64,000 nt of DNA, taken from Actinomadura madurae (GTDB taxonomy: Bacteria > Actinomycetota > Actinomycetes > Streptosporangiales > Streptosporangiaceae). Positions 1 to 9,096 of the stretch are shown here, piece after piece. The DNA is taken from assembly GCF_900115095.1 (NCBI RefSeq), contig NZ_FOVH01000003.1, positions 186,001-250,000 on the forward strand, in the 5' to 3' direction. The translations under genes were made by a program, and so were the position numbers. The notes under the pieces were generated by a model. It was not told the origin of the DNA. It did no database searches and saw only the letters and a program-made list of their open reading frames with translations. Within the stretch, counting starts at the first letter, position 1; each line of letters opens with the position of its first letter.

Positions 1-74
1 ACGACGAGCGGTTCGGCATCTGGGGAGGGCTTTCCGAGCGGGAACGCCGCAAGCTGAAGCGCCAGGCGGTCTGA
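1..74 (+). CDS. WhiB-family iron-sulfur regulator, C-terminal fragment
   Basis: Only the last 23 codons are in the window (reading frame begins at base 3, stop TGA at 72–74). The peptide has the GxWGGxSERERR box typical of WhiB proteins (here GIWGGLSERERRK), followed by a short basic tail thought to contact DNA. The four cluster-binding cysteines would lie upstream, outside the window. The following genes match the neighbourhood of the WhiB2/WhmD class, which acts in septation and sporulation, so that subclass is likely but inferred from context. The gene ends just before a strong hairpin at 145–171. Confidence 0.85.
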   Translation, partial: DERFGIWGGLSERERRKLKRQAV

Positions 75-144
75 CCCGGCGGGCCGCGCCCCGGGATCTT
101 GGGGATCCGGAGCGTGCCCCGCGCGGCCACGCGTACAGTAAGCA

Positions 145-171
145 GCCGTGCCGGCCTCGGGCCGGCACGGC
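145..171 (+). terminator. Hairpin terminator after whiB
   Basis: A perfect 12-bp inverted repeat (GCCGTGCCGGCC and its complement) with a 3-base TCG loop lies 70 bases after the whiB stop. There is no T-run, as is usual for actinobacterial terminators. The most upstream GTG of the following open frame (148) is inside the stem, which argues against it as a start codon. Confidence 0.75.
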
Positions 172-222
172 CGCTGTCATTCTCGTCCCCTGGAACCCGT
201 CGTCTTACAGATCGAGCGACCC

Positions 223-3200
223 TTGGCCCCCACTCTCGATCGCGATGTCGTCACCGCCGTCCTCGTCGCGCATGACGGCGCCCGGTGGCTGCCGGAGACG
301 CTGAAGGCGCTGCTGACGCAGTCGCGTCCGGCTCAGCGCCTCGTGACCGTGGACACCGGAAGCCGCGACCGCGGCCCCGCCGTCCTCAACGAGGTCGTCG
401 GCGACCACGAGATCCTCACGCTGCCCCGCACCACCGGCTACGGCGAGGCCATCGCCGAGGCGCTCCGGCAGGGCGCCGCGTCCGCCCCCGTCCCCGACGA
501 CGAGCCGGGGAACCCGCGCACCGAGTGGATCTGGCTGCTGCACGACGACTGCGCGCCCGACCGGGACGCGCTCGACCGGCTGCTGCGGACCGCCGGCACC
601 GACCCCAACGTGGCGGTGCTCGGCCCGAAGGTCCGCGACTGGGACGACCGCCGCGTGCTGCGCGAGCTCGGCGTCTCGGTGGACGCCGCGGGACGCCGCG
701 ACACGGGCATCGACCGGGGCGAGTTCGACCAGGGCCAGCACGACGGCGTCCGGGACGTCCTCGCGGTCGGCAGCGCCGGGATGCTGGTCCGCCGCGACGT
801 GTGGGAGCGGCTCGGCGGCTTCGACGTCGAGTACGGCATCTTCCGCGACGACCTCGACTTCTGCTGGCGGGTCCACGCGGCCGGGTACCGGGTCGTGACG
901 GCGTCCGACGCCGTCGTGTACCACGCGGAGGCGTCCCGGCGCGGGCTCCGCGAGATCGGCATGACGGCCGAGCACCCGTCCCGGCGCGACCGCCGGAACG
1001 CGATCCACACGCTGCTCGTCAACCAGCCGCTGCCCGCGATGCTGCGCGCCCTCGTCCGCAACGTGTGGGCGTCGCTCTTCCACGCCCTGTACCTGGTGAT
1101 GACGAAGCGGCCGGGCGCGGCCCGCGAGGAGCTGCGGGCGCTCGCCGACGTGCTCCGCGCCCCGGGACAGGTGCGGCGGGCGCGGGCCGCGCGCGCGGAG
1201 GGCCGGACGCGCGTGCATCGCAGCATCCGCCGGTTCCAGCCGCGCTGGGTGGTGCTCCGCCGGATCAGCGAGACGTTCTCGGAGTACCTCGCCACCCACG
1301 AGCGGGACCGCGAGGAGGAGGACGACCTCACGGCGGACGAGCCGGGCCCGATCCGCCGGTTCCTCGCCCGTCCCGGCGTCATGCTGGTGCTGGCGCTCAC
1401 CGCCGTCGCGGTCGCCGCCGAGCGCTCCCTGCTCACGGCCGCCGGGCGGCTCGGCGGCGGCGCGCTCGTCCCGGCGTGGGGCGGCGCGAGCGACCTGTGG
1501 GCGCAGTACCTGTCCGGCTGGCATCCGGTCGGGCTCGGCAGCGACGCCGGGAGCCCCCCGTACGTCGGGGTCCTCGCCGTGGTGTCCACCTTCCTGTTCG
1601 GCAAGCCGTGGCTGGCGGTGTCGATCCTGCTGCTCGGCAGCGTCCCGCTCGCCGGGCTCACCGCCTACCGCGCGTCCCGGCTGCTGGTGGTCGAGGCGCC
1701 GCGGACGGGACGGCGGGCCCGCGCGGCCGGCCGCCGCGTCCCGGTGTCGGCCGTCCGGGCCTGGTTCGCGGCCGTGTACGCGCTGCTGCCCGCGGCGACC
1801 GGCGCCATCGCGGGCGGGCGGCTCGGGACCGCGGTCGTCCTCGTCTTGCTGCCGCTGATCGCCGTGCACGCCGCCCGCGTCTACGGGTACCCCCGCTCGG
1901 AGGCGGCGGCGCTGGACGTGCGGACGCGCCGCAAGCGGGTGGGGCGGGCCGCGTGGACGGTCGCGCTGCTGCTCGCCGTCGCGATGGCGTTCGTCCCCCT
2001 CGTCTGGCTGATCGCCGCGCTGGCCGCCGGTGTGGTGTGGGCGGTGCTGGACCGGCCGGGACGGCAGGGACGCCGCCACCTCGCCGTCGCGCTCGGCGTC
2101 CCGCCGCTGCTGATGCTCCCGTGGACCGTCGGCCTGCTGCTGCACCCGTCCCGGTTCCTGACGGAGGCGGGCCTGCACCGCCCGTTCGAGCCCGCCACCG
2201 CGGCCGGCCTGCTCGTGCTCGACCCGGGCGGGCCGGGCACGCCCGCGCGGTGGGCGCTCGCCGGGCTGCTCGCGGCGGCCGTCCTCGCGCTGCCGCTGCG
2301 CAGCCGCCGGGGCCAGGTGCTCGCGGGCTGGCTGCTGGTGGTCTTCGGGCTGCTCCTCGCCGTGCTGACCAGCGCCGCCACCGTCACAAAGGGGGCGGAC
2401 GCGGCGCCCGTGTGGCCCGGGGCGGCGCTGCTGTTCGCGGGCGCCGGGACGCTGCTCGCCGCGACCGCCGCCGTCCAGCGCGCCACGGAGGCCGCCGCGG
2501 GCAGCCACCTGATCTACAAGGCGGGCGGGGTCGCGGTGGTGCTGGTCGCGCTGACGGCGCCGCTGCTGTGCGCCGCGCTCTGGGTGATCGGCGGCGCGAG
2601 CGGTCCGCTCGGGAAGACCGACCCCGACACGGTCCCGCAGTTCGTGCACGGTCCCGGCGGGCCGAGGACGCTCGTGCTGCACCGGGAGCCGACGGGCCGG
2701 ATCTCCTACACGATCCTCCGGGACGCGCGCCCCCGTCTGGGGGAGTCGGAGGTCGGCGACGGCGGGCGGGCCCACGACCGCCTGGACGACCTCGTCGCCG
2801 GCCTGGCCGCCGGGCGCGAGGGCGACGACGGGACGGCGCTGAGCCGGATGGGCGTCCAGTACCTCCTGGTGCCGTACCCCGCCCGGGACCCGCTCACCAA
2901 GGTCCTGGACGCCTCGCCCGAGCTGACCCGGCTCAGCCGCACCGGCACGTTCGCCGTCTGGCGGCTCCAGGCGCCGTCCGGCCGGCTGATGCTCGTGCAG
3001 GGATCGACGCTCACGCCCCTTCCGGCGGGACGGATCGACGCCCGCGTGCGGATCCCGGCGGGGACGGGCGCCCGTACCCTCCTCCTGGCCGAGCCGGCCG
3101 ACGGCGGGTGGCGGGCCACGCTGGACGGCAAGGACCTCAAGGCACGCACGGTGGACGGCTGGGCGCAGGGATACGCGCTCCCCGCCGCGGGAGGCACGTT

Positions 3201-3441
3201 CGAGCTGACCCGCTCGATGACGATGCGGCACATCTGGGTCGTCGTCCAGGGCATCGCCGTCCTGCTCGTGGCCGTCCTCGCCCTGCCCGGCGCCCAGGCC
3301 GACACCTTGATGCTCACCGGTGAGCGGGAACGCGGCCGCCGCGGACGGCGAGGACGCCGCCGCGGGTACCGTCCCCGGATTCGTCACGAGGCGCCGCCCA
3401 AGGAGCCCGTGAAAGAGCCCAGCCCCGAGGAGGTGGCCTGA
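223..3441 (+). CDS. GT2-family glycosyltransferase with large multi-spanning membrane domain
   Basis: A very large (about 1,072 aa) glycosyltransferase. The N-terminal GT2 domain has the nucleotide-sugar fold start TAVLVAHDG, the metal-binding HDD of WIWLLHDDCAPD and the acceptor-side motif FRDDLDFCWR. After about residue 380 come a dozen or so hydrophobic segments separated by basic loops, then a soluble extracytoplasmic domain, one more membrane helix and a very basic Arg/Gly tail. It probably glycosylates a cell-envelope polymer or protein at the membrane; donor and acceptor are unknown. Start: the frame is open from 148, but that GTG is in the whiB terminator stem, so I prefer TTG at 223 (weak ribosome site). 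It overlaps the next gene by one base (TGATG), implying coupled translation. Confidence 0.85.
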   Translation: MAPTLDRDVVTAVLVAHDGARWLPETLKALLTQSRPAQRLVTVDTGSRDRGPAVLNEVVGDHEILTLPRTTGYGEAIAEALRQGAASAPVPDDEPGNPRTEWIWLLHDDCAPDRDALDRLLRTAGTDPNVAVLGPKVRDWDDRRVLRELGVSVDAAGRRDTGIDRGEFDQGQHDGVRDVLAVGSAGMLVRRDVWERLGGFDVEYGIFRDDLDFCWRVHAAGYRVVTASDAVVYHAEASRRGLREIGMTAEHPSRRDRRNAIHTLLVNQPLPAMLRALVRNVWASLFHALYLVMTKRPGAAREELRALADVLRAPGQVRRARAARAEGRTRVHRSIRRFQPRWVVLRRISETFSEYLATHERDREEEDDLTADEPGPIRRFLARPGVMLVLALTAVAVAAERSLLTAAGRLGGGALVPAWGGASDLWAQYLSGWHPVGLGSDAGSPPYVGVLAVVSTFLFGKPWLAVSILLLGSVPLAGLTAYRASRLLVVEAPRTGRRARAAGRRVPVSAVRAWFAAVYALLPAATGAIAGGRLGTAVVLVLLPLIAVHAARVYGYPRSEAAALDVRTRRKRVGRAAWTVALLLAVAMAFVPLVWLIAALAAGVVWAVLDRPGRQGRRHLAVALGVPPLLMLPWTVGLLLHPSRFLTEAGLHRPFEPATAAGLLVLDPGGPGTPARWALAGLLAAAVLALPLRSRRGQVLAGWLLVVFGLLLAVLTSAATVTKGADAAPVWPGAALLFAGAGTLLAATAAVQRATEAAAGSHLIYKAGGVAVVLVALTAPLLCAALWVIGGASGPLGKTDPDTVPQFVHGPGGPRTLVLHREPTGRISYTILRDARPRLGESEVGDGGRAHDRLDDLVAGLAAGREGDDGTALSRMGVQYLLVPYPARDPLTKVLDASPELTRLSRTGTFAVWRLQAPSGRLMLVQGSTLTPLPAGRIDARVRIPAGTGARTLLLAEPADGGWRATLDGKDLKARTVDGWAQGYALPAAGGTFELTRSMTMRHIWVVVQGIAVLLVAVLALPGAQADTLMLTGERERGRRGRRGRRRGYRPRIRHEAPPKEPVKEPSPEEVA

Positions 3442-4904
3442 TGGAGAAGGTCGTGCGGCTCCTCGGGATGCGCTACGCCACGGCCGCCCTGATGCTGGTC
3501 GCCGTCGCCGCCCTGTACGGGGCGGCGTCCTTCTCCCGTCCGGGTGAGGCGTCCGGGGAGGGCCGCGAGGCACCGGTCACGAACGCCGTGATGGTCTGCC
3601 CGGGGCACGAGGGCGGGCGGCTCGCCGTGCAGTCCCTCCCGCAGAAGAAGCGCGGCGGCCGCGTCGCCATGGCGCCGACCAAGGGCGGCTCGGAGCTGGC
3701 GTCCATGACCTCGCCCGGCCAGGGCTGGGACGAGGACACCGAGTCCGGGAAGGACTCCTTCACGCTCCGCGCCACCGGCGCCATCGCGGGCGGGCTGGAG
3801 GCCGAGCAGACCACCCACTGGGGCGGCGGCCCGGACCGGGGCCTCGCCGGCGCCCGCTGCGCCCGCCCCGGCACCGACCTGTGGTTCATGGGCCCGGGAC
3901 CGGCCTCCGCCGACGAGCTCGACCTGTACCTGACCAATGTCGACTCCCAGCCCGCGTCGGTCGACCTCACCGCCCTCTCGGGCGAGGGGCCGCTCGACAC
4001 CACCGAGGGCCGCGGCACGCCGGTCGAGCCGTACACCACGAAGATCGTCCGGATCGGCGGGTCGGCCGAGGGGCTCGGCGACATCGTGAAGACCGCCGCC
4101 GACCTCGCGCTGCGCGTGCACACCTCCAGCGGCCGGGTGGCCGCGTCGCTGCGCGCCCGGATCGGCGAGGGGAAGGGCATCGAGTGGGTGCCGCAGTCGC
4201 CCGCGCCCGCGACGTCCCTCCTGGTGCCCGGCGTGCCGGAGGGCTCCGGCAAGCGCCGCCTGCTGGTGGCGGTGCCCGGCGAGGCCGACGCCCGGATCAC
4301 CGTGCGGGTGATCACCGCGGAGGGCTCGTTCGCCCCGCAGGGCCAGGACATCCTGGACGCGCCGGGCAGGAGCGTGACCGCGGTCGCCCTCGACGCCGCC
4401 CTGTCGGGCCGGACCGCGAGCGTCCGGCTCACCGCCGACCGCCCGATCCTCGCGGGCTTCGCCGCCGAGCGGGGCGCCGACGTCGCCTACGGCACCGCCA
4501 CGCCGCCGCTGCGCTCGTCCGGGCCGGGCGTCGTCGCCGACAACCGGTTCGACGCGTCCGTCGTCCTGACGGCCCCGGCCGGAGCGGCGACCGTGCGGGT
4601 CGCCACGATGAACGCGCAGGGAGCCGGCGCCCCCCAGGAGGTCCAGGTCCCGGCCGGCCGGACGGTCGAGGCCGAGCTGGCCGCGCCCGGCGGAGCCGGC
4701 GGGGACACCGCCTTCGGCGCCGTGCTCACACCGCAGCCCGGATCGGGGCCCGTCCACGCCTCCCGCACGCTCGCCAAGGGCAAGGGCGACGGCTACCTGT
4801 TCACGGTGCTGCCGATCGTGCCCGCCCCCACGACGCTCCGCCTGCCGGGCACCGCCGACTCCCAGGGTGCCCTGATCCCGGATCAGTCGTCCGGGCCGTC
4901 GTAG
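3441..4904 (+). CDS. DUF5719 family secreted/membrane-anchored protein
   Basis: 487 aa. One N-terminal hydrophobic segment (about residues 11–30) suggests a signal anchor; the rest is an extracytoplasmic beta-rich domain of Ala/Gly/Val-rich repeats without recognisable catalytic motifs. The family is known from the same place in many actinobacteria, always next to the large GT2 enzyme, so it probably serves the same envelope pathway, but its function is unknown. ATG overlaps the upstream stop by one base and is preceded by GAGGAGG at a good distance. Its last 22 bases overlap the convergent metallopeptidase gene. Confidence 0.8.
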   Translation: MEKVVRLLGMRYATAALMLVAVAALYGAASFSRPGEASGEGREAPVTNAVMVCPGHEGGRLAVQSLPQKKRGGRVAMAPTKGGSELASMTSPGQGWDEDTESGKDSFTLRATGAIAGGLEAEQTTHWGGGPDRGLAGARCARPGTDLWFMGPGPASADELDLYLTNVDSQPASVDLTALSGEGPLDTTEGRGTPVEPYTTKIVRIGGSAEGLGDIVKTAADLALRVHTSSGRVAASLRARIGEGKGIEWVPQSPAPATSLLVPGVPEGSGKRRLLVAVPGEADARITVRVITAEGSFAPQGQDILDAPGRSVTAVALDAALSGRTASVRLTADRPILAGFAAERGADVAYGTATPPLRSSGPGVVADNRFDASVVLTAPAGAATVRVATMNAQGAGAPQEVQVPAGRTVEAELAAPGGAGGDTAFGAVLTPQPGSGPVHASRTLAKGKGDGYLFTVLPIVPAPTTLRLPGTADSQGALIPDQSSGPS

Positions 4905-5320
4905 CTCGGGTCGACGGACTCGGGGGACAGGCCGAGCAGGTCGGCGACCTCCTCGACCAGCAGGTCGCGGATCAGGTGGGTGAGCTCGGCCTCGCCGTTC
5001 GCGCGGGCCTCGACGGGACGCCGGAAGACGACGATCCGCACCGCCCGGTCGCGGGCGGACGGGGGCGGCGCCACGGTCTTGCCGAGCGGGACCGGGCCGT
5101 CGAACCACGGCTCGACGGTGGGAACCTCCTCGACCGTGAACTCCACCCGGGCCAGCTCCCGGCCCCAGCGCGCGCCGAGCCGCCGGACCTCGTCGTCCAC
5201 GAGGTCGGCGAACCGTTCCGCCCGGGTTCGCGAGACCGGCGCCTGCGGGGGTGTCAGAGGACCGCGGAGGCCACGACCGTGCCGGTCGCGGCGCCGCACG
5301 CCTGCCACACGGGATCGCAC
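4883..5320 (-). CDS. Metallopeptidase-family (zincin-like) protein, active-site motif lost
   Basis: 145 aa. The conserved core starts at RTRAERFADLVDDEV, with the family signatures VEFTVEEVP, RIVVFRRPVEARA and a C-terminal LLVEEVADLLGL helix. The last is where related proteins carry the zinc-binding HExxH; here both histidines are absent, as I recall for other actinobacterial members, so it is probably not an active protease. GTG start; an internal start nearer RTRAERF is possible because the first 30 residues are Arg-rich and unconserved in type. It lies convergent to DUF5719, overlapping it by 22 bp. Part of the conserved whiB–manB block; role unknown. Confidence 0.75.
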   Translation of the reverse strand: MRSRVAGVRRRDRHGRGLRGPLTPPQAPVSRTRAERFADLVDDEVRRLGARWGRELARVEFTVEEVPTVEPWFDGPVPLGKTVAPPPSARDRAVRIVVFRRPVEARANGEAELTHLIRDLLVEEVADLLGLSPESVDPSYDGPDD

Positions 5321-5486
5321 GCCTCAAGAGTACCTCCGCCGGTGCGGCGGCCCCCGCAGCAGGCTGGTCCGCGATACCTCGCACAACGGCTCATTTATGT
5401 CCCTCTGTTGTGAAAAGAGTGGTTACAGTGGCGAGGAAATGGCTCCCAGGCCCGTGCGGCCGCTGGTGCATGAAGGGCCGGTTTCC

Positions 5487-7106
5487 GTGAATCCCCTGTT
5501 CCGGCATGCGCGCCGGAGCCGCGACCAGGTCACCGTCGCCGCGGCCATGGCCCTCGCCGTGGGGCTCCTGCTCGGGGGCGGCGGCTGGGCCCTCGCGATG
5601 CGCGACACCGGCTGCGACGGGACGCGCCAATGGCTGTCGGTCACCGCCGACCCCGCGGTCGCGCCGGTCGCCCTGTCCGCCGCCGACCGGTTCAACGCCG
5701 ACCGGCGCAGCGCGGGGGAGTGCGCGTCGGTGCGGGTCGTCGCCGGAGACTCGGGCGAGACCGCGGGCGTCTTCCGCGCGGCCCGCGGCACCCCGGACGT
5801 CTGGATCCCCGACTCGTCCCTCTGGCCGGACCTGGTGGGACGGACGGCCGCCGGAAAGGCGCCGTCGGTCGCGTCGTCCCCGATCGTGTTCGCGGTGTCC
5901 ACGGCCACGGCGAGCCGGTACCGGACGGAGCTGGAGCGTCAGTCCTGGAACGCCTTCCAGGAACGCCGGAACGCGCCGGGCTTCCAGCTCAGGCTGCCCG
6001 ACCCCGTGCGCACCGGTTCGGGCATGGCGTCGCTGCTCGCCATCCAGGCGTCCGCCGGGAGCGGCAAGGGGGCCCTCGACCGGTTCACCGCCGTGCTGCG
6101 CACCGCCACGACCCTCCCGAACGGGCAAGGCGCGGAAAGCGTGTTCAGCGGCCAGAGCGAGGCCGCGTCGACTGTCGCCGTCGTCCCGGAGCAGGTCGTC
6201 CTCCAGCACGACAAGGGCGGCGCGGAGCAGATCACCGCCGTCTACCCCCGCGCGGGTACGCCCTATCTCGACTTCCCGTACGTCGTCGCCACGACCGACG
6301 CCAAGCGGAAACGCGTCGCGGACGGCTTCCTGGCGGAGCTGCGGTCGGCCCGCACCGCCGGTGACCTCAAGCGCGCCGGGCTGCGCGGCCCCGGCCGGCG
6401 GACGCCGCGCCCGCTGCCGGTGGTCCGCCCTGGTGCGGCAGCCGGCATCCAGGAAACATGGCGCAAGCTCGGGCAGGGCCTGAACGCCATCGCGCTCATC
6501 GACCCCTCGCACGGCGGCACCCCGATGCCCGGCACGTCCGGGACGCGCCTCGACGCGATGCTGAAGGCCCTCTCCACGGGCTTCACGCTCGTCCCGGACG
6601 ACGCGTCCTTCGGTCTCTGGACGCTCACCGGCGTCCCCGGCCGTCCCTACCGGCAGATCAACGCGATGGGCGAGCTGGGCGCCCGCACCCGGAACGGCGG
6701 CAACCAGCGCCTCAATCTCCAGGAGGCGCTCAAGCACATCGAGCCGAGGCAGGGCGAGACCGCCGGGCTGTTCGCCGCGATCCGCGCCGCCTACGGCGAG
6801 GTCGAACGCAACTACGAGAAGGACAGGCTCAACGTGGTCCTCGTCCTCACCGCGGGAGGGCCGCGCGGCACCGAGCGAACACAGATCGCCCGAACGGTGG
6901 AGAAGTTGAAGGGGGCCTTCGAGGCGCGGCGCCCGGTGAGCGTCATCGTTCTCGGGTTCGGCGCCGAGGCGGCCCCCGCGCTGCGGAAGGTCGCGGCCGT
7001 CACCGACGGCGGCGCCTACAAGATCGACAACCCGGGGACGGTGATGCGGCTCTTCCTGCGCTCCGACCAGCTCCGCGTCTGCGACGCGCCCCGGTGTCCG
7101 GACTAG
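5487..7106 (+). CDS. Secreted solute-binding plus von Willebrand factor A domain protein
   Basis: About 539 aa. After a basic start comes one signal or anchor helix (MALAVGLLLGGGGWALA). Residues about 45–300 look like a type 2 periplasmic binding domain (SBP_bac_11 type: DVWIPDSSLWPDL, SPIVFAVS, TAVYPRAGTPYLDFPYVV). The C-terminal 200 residues read as a VWA-like fold (ALIDPSHGGTPMPGTSGTRLDAM, NVVLVLTAGGP, VIVLGFG), with the metal-site motif imperfect. It probably binds a ligand or partner outside the membrane. GTG at 5487 has GAAGGG nine bases upstream; ATG at 5439 is an alternative. Its end overlaps the following sensor kinase by 13 bp, suggesting it feeds that two-component system. Confidence 0.75.
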   Translation: MNPLFRHARRSRDQVTVAAAMALAVGLLLGGGGWALAMRDTGCDGTRQWLSVTADPAVAPVALSAADRFNADRRSAGECASVRVVAGDSGETAGVFRAARGTPDVWIPDSSLWPDLVGRTAAGKAPSVASSPIVFAVSTATASRYRTELERQSWNAFQERRNAPGFQLRLPDPVRTGSGMASLLAIQASAGSGKGALDRFTAVLRTATTLPNGQGAESVFSGQSEAASTVAVVPEQVVLQHDKGGAEQITAVYPRAGTPYLDFPYVVATTDAKRKRVADGFLAELRSARTAGDLKRAGLRGPGRRTPRPLPVVRPGAAAGIQETWRKLGQGLNAIALIDPSHGGTPMPGTSGTRLDAMLKALSTGFTLVPDDASFGLWTLTGVPGRPYRQINAMGELGARTRNGGNQRLNLQEALKHIEPRQGETAGLFAAIRAAYGEVERNYEKDRLNVVLVLTAGGPRGTERTQIARTVEKLKGAFEARRPVSVIVLGFGAEAAPALRKVAAVTDGGAYKIDNPGTVMRLFLRSDQLRVCDAPRCPD

Positions 7107-8323
7107 CCGGGAGCGGGCCGGCGACGACCCGGCTCGCCGTCACGTTCCGGCTGCTCCTCCTGCTGCGCGGGCTGCTGCTCGCCATGGCCGTCGTCCTGCA
7201 CGGGGGCGGGCTCACCCGGAACCTCGCGGTCGCGGTCGCGCTGCTCGGCGCCGAGACCGCCGTCGCGCTCGCCGCGTGGCGGCCCGTGCTGCGGCTCGTC
7301 CGGCGGCTGCCCCTGGCCTGCTGCCTGGACGCCGTGCTCGTCTTCGCCGTCCTCGTGCAGGGCGGCGTCTTCGGGCCGTTCTTCCTGTTCACGGTGATGA
7401 CGGCCGCGATGGCCGGCGTCCTGTACGCGTGGGGGCCGGTGCTGCTGGTGTGCACCGCGCAGGTCGCGCTGTGCTTCGCCGCCATGGGCACCGCGCCGCC
7501 CGCCGAACGGCACGATCCCGGCCTCCTCATCGCCCTGCCCGTCTTCTACCCGCTCGCCGCCTGCGCCGGCGTCGCCCTGCGGATCCTGTTCGACCAGTAC
7601 GCCGAGGCGGAGGAGGCGCGCCGCCGCGGGGAGGCCGCCCTCGCCGCGGCCGAGGAGCGCACCCGGCTGGCCCGCGAGATGCACGACTCGCTCGCCAAGA
7701 CCCTGCAGGGCATCACGATGTCGGCGGCGGCGCTGCCCGCCTGGATCCGCACGTCCCCCGACCGGGCCGAACGCGACGCCCGCGCCATCCTGTCCGCGCT
7801 GCACGTGGCCGCCCGGGAGGCCCGCGGGCTGATCGCCGACCTGCGGGAGGAGGCCTACGGGCTGCCGCTGCCCGCCGCGGTCGCCCACATGGCCGAGCAG
7901 TGGAGCGAGACCGCCGGGGTCCCCGTCGACATCTCCTCCGGAGAATCACCCGGCGATGACATTCCGGTGGCCGTCCGTTACGAGATCGTCTCGGTTCTGA
8001 AGGAGGCGCTGACCAACGTGGAACGCCATGCGCGGGCCGGCCGCGTGGACGTCCGGCTGACCCGGTCGGCGGACGGGCTGGAGCTGTCCGTCCGCGACGA
8101 CGGCGCCGGGTTCGTCCCGCCGGAGGGCGGGCGGTTCGACCTGCTCGCCCGCGACGGCCACTACGGCGTCGTCGGCATGGCCGAACGCGCCCGGCGCGCC
8201 GGCGGGCACCTGTGCCTGCGCTCGGCCCCCGGGCGCGGCACCACCGTCACCGTCACCGTGACCGTCCCGTACGCGTCGCGGCCCGCCGCGGACGCCTCCG
8301 GAGCGGTGGAGCACGCCCCGTGA
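7094..8323 (+). CDS. NarL-family sensor histidine kinase
   Basis: 409 aa. The N-terminal 170 residues form about five to six membrane helices with very short loops and no extracellular sensor domain. A HisKA_3 dimerisation/phosphoacceptor helix follows (RTRLAREMHDSLAKTLQGI, His in REMHD), then an HATPase_c domain with the N box (LKEALTNVERHA), G1 box (RDDGAGF) and the G2 region GHYGVVGMAERA. GTG at 7094 overlaps the end of the VWA gene by 13 bp, and its TGA overlaps the GTG of the response regulator (GTGA), so the three are translationally coupled. With little sensory domain of its own, it may read the state of the upstream secreted protein; that is inference. Confidence 0.9.
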   Translation: MSGLAGSGPATTRLAVTFRLLLLLRGLLLAMAVVLHGGGLTRNLAVAVALLGAETAVALAAWRPVLRLVRRLPLACCLDAVLVFAVLVQGGVFGPFFLFTVMTAAMAGVLYAWGPVLLVCTAQVALCFAAMGTAPPAERHDPGLLIALPVFYPLAACAGVALRILFDQYAEAEEARRRGEAALAAAEERTRLAREMHDSLAKTLQGITMSAAALPAWIRTSPDRAERDARAILSALHVAAREARGLIADLREEAYGLPLPAAVAHMAEQWSETAGVPVDISSGESPGDDIPVAVRYEIVSVLKEALTNVERHARAGRVDVRLTRSADGLELSVRDDGAGFVPPEGGRFDLLARDGHYGVVGMAERARRAGGHLCLRSAPGRGTTVTVTVTVPYASRPAADASGAVEHAP

Positions 8324-8985
8324 GCGGCCCTGTGAACGGCCCTGTGAGCGGCGGGGTGCGCGTCCTCGTGGTGGACGACAACCCGGTCGTCCGCGCCGGC
8401 CTGGTGAGCCTCCTGGAGGGCGGCGGGGTGGTCGTAGCCGGCGAGGCCGTCGACGGGACCCACGCCCTGGAGCAGGCGAGGCTGCTGCGCCCCGATCTCG
8501 TCCTGCTGGACGTGCGGATGCCCGGCGTGGACGGCGTCGCCGCCGCCGGGCCGCTCAGCGCCGTCGCGAAGGTCCTGATGCTGTCCTACGACACCGACGC
8601 GGACGTGATCGGCCGGGCCATCCGCAACGGCGCGTCCGGCTACCTGGTGCACGGGGCGTTCACCGTGGACGAGCTGGTCGCCGCCGTCCGCGACACCGTG
8701 GCCGAGCGCGCCAGCCCGCTGTCGCCGCACGCGAGCCGCGCCGTCGTCGAGGCGCTGCGGGCCGAGCCCGTCCCCGCGCCGCCCGTCCGCGACGATCCCG
8801 GCCTGTCCCCGCGCGAGGCCCAGGTGATGGACCTCATCGCCCAGGGACGGTCCAACGGGGAGATCGCGCAGGCCCTCGTGGTGTCGGAGTACACGGTGAA
8901 GAACCACGTCAACCGCATCTTCGCGAAGCTCCAGGTGCGCACCCGGGGCGCGGCCATCGCCCGCTGGCTGGGCACCGCACGGTAG
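8320..8985 (+). CDS. NarL/LuxR-family response regulator with atypical receiver
   Basis: 221 aa. Receiver with acidic pair D19–D20 and phosphoacceptor D64 (LVLLDVRMPG); the switch Ser is present (MLSYD). The conserved lysine of the GYLLKD motif is histidine (GYLVHG, H111), which should alter phosphorylation chemistry. C-terminal LuxR-type HTH (LSPREAQVMDLIAQGRSNGEIA, TVKNHVNRIFAKL). The gene begins with a 15-base near-repeat giving three in-frame GTG codons (8320, 8332, 8344); the first overlaps the kinase stop as GTGA and is chosen, but the third would still encode a complete receiver. Forms a pair with the preceding kinase. Confidence 0.9.
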   Translation: MSGPVNGPVSGGVRVLVVDDNPVVRAGLVSLLEGGGVVVAGEAVDGTHALEQARLLRPDLVLLDVRMPGVDGVAAAGPLSAVAKVLMLSYDTDADVIGRAIRNGASGYLVHGAFTVDELVAAVRDTVAERASPLSPHASRAVVEALRAEPVPAPPVRDDPGLSPREAQVMDLIAQGRSNGEIAQALVVSEYTVKNHVNRIFAKLQVRTRGAAIARWLGTAR

Positions 8986-9096
8986 GGGTTCGGGACCATA
9001 CGGAATGTAGTTGTTACCCCGGAAATCGACCGGTAACGGCGACACGTGCGCCGGGGTGGTGGCGGAGCCGGGTGGGGGGAGGTACGGTCAGCCATC

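Noticed and set aside
148..222. GTG at 148 as start of the GT2 gene
   Set aside because: It lies inside the stem of the whiB terminator hairpin and has no ribosome site.
205..3573. 1,122-codon open frame on the minus strand opposite the GT2 gene
   Set aside because: Arg/Gly/Pro-rich without domain motifs; it mirrors a gene with clear glycosyltransferase motifs. Long shadows are normal at this GC content.
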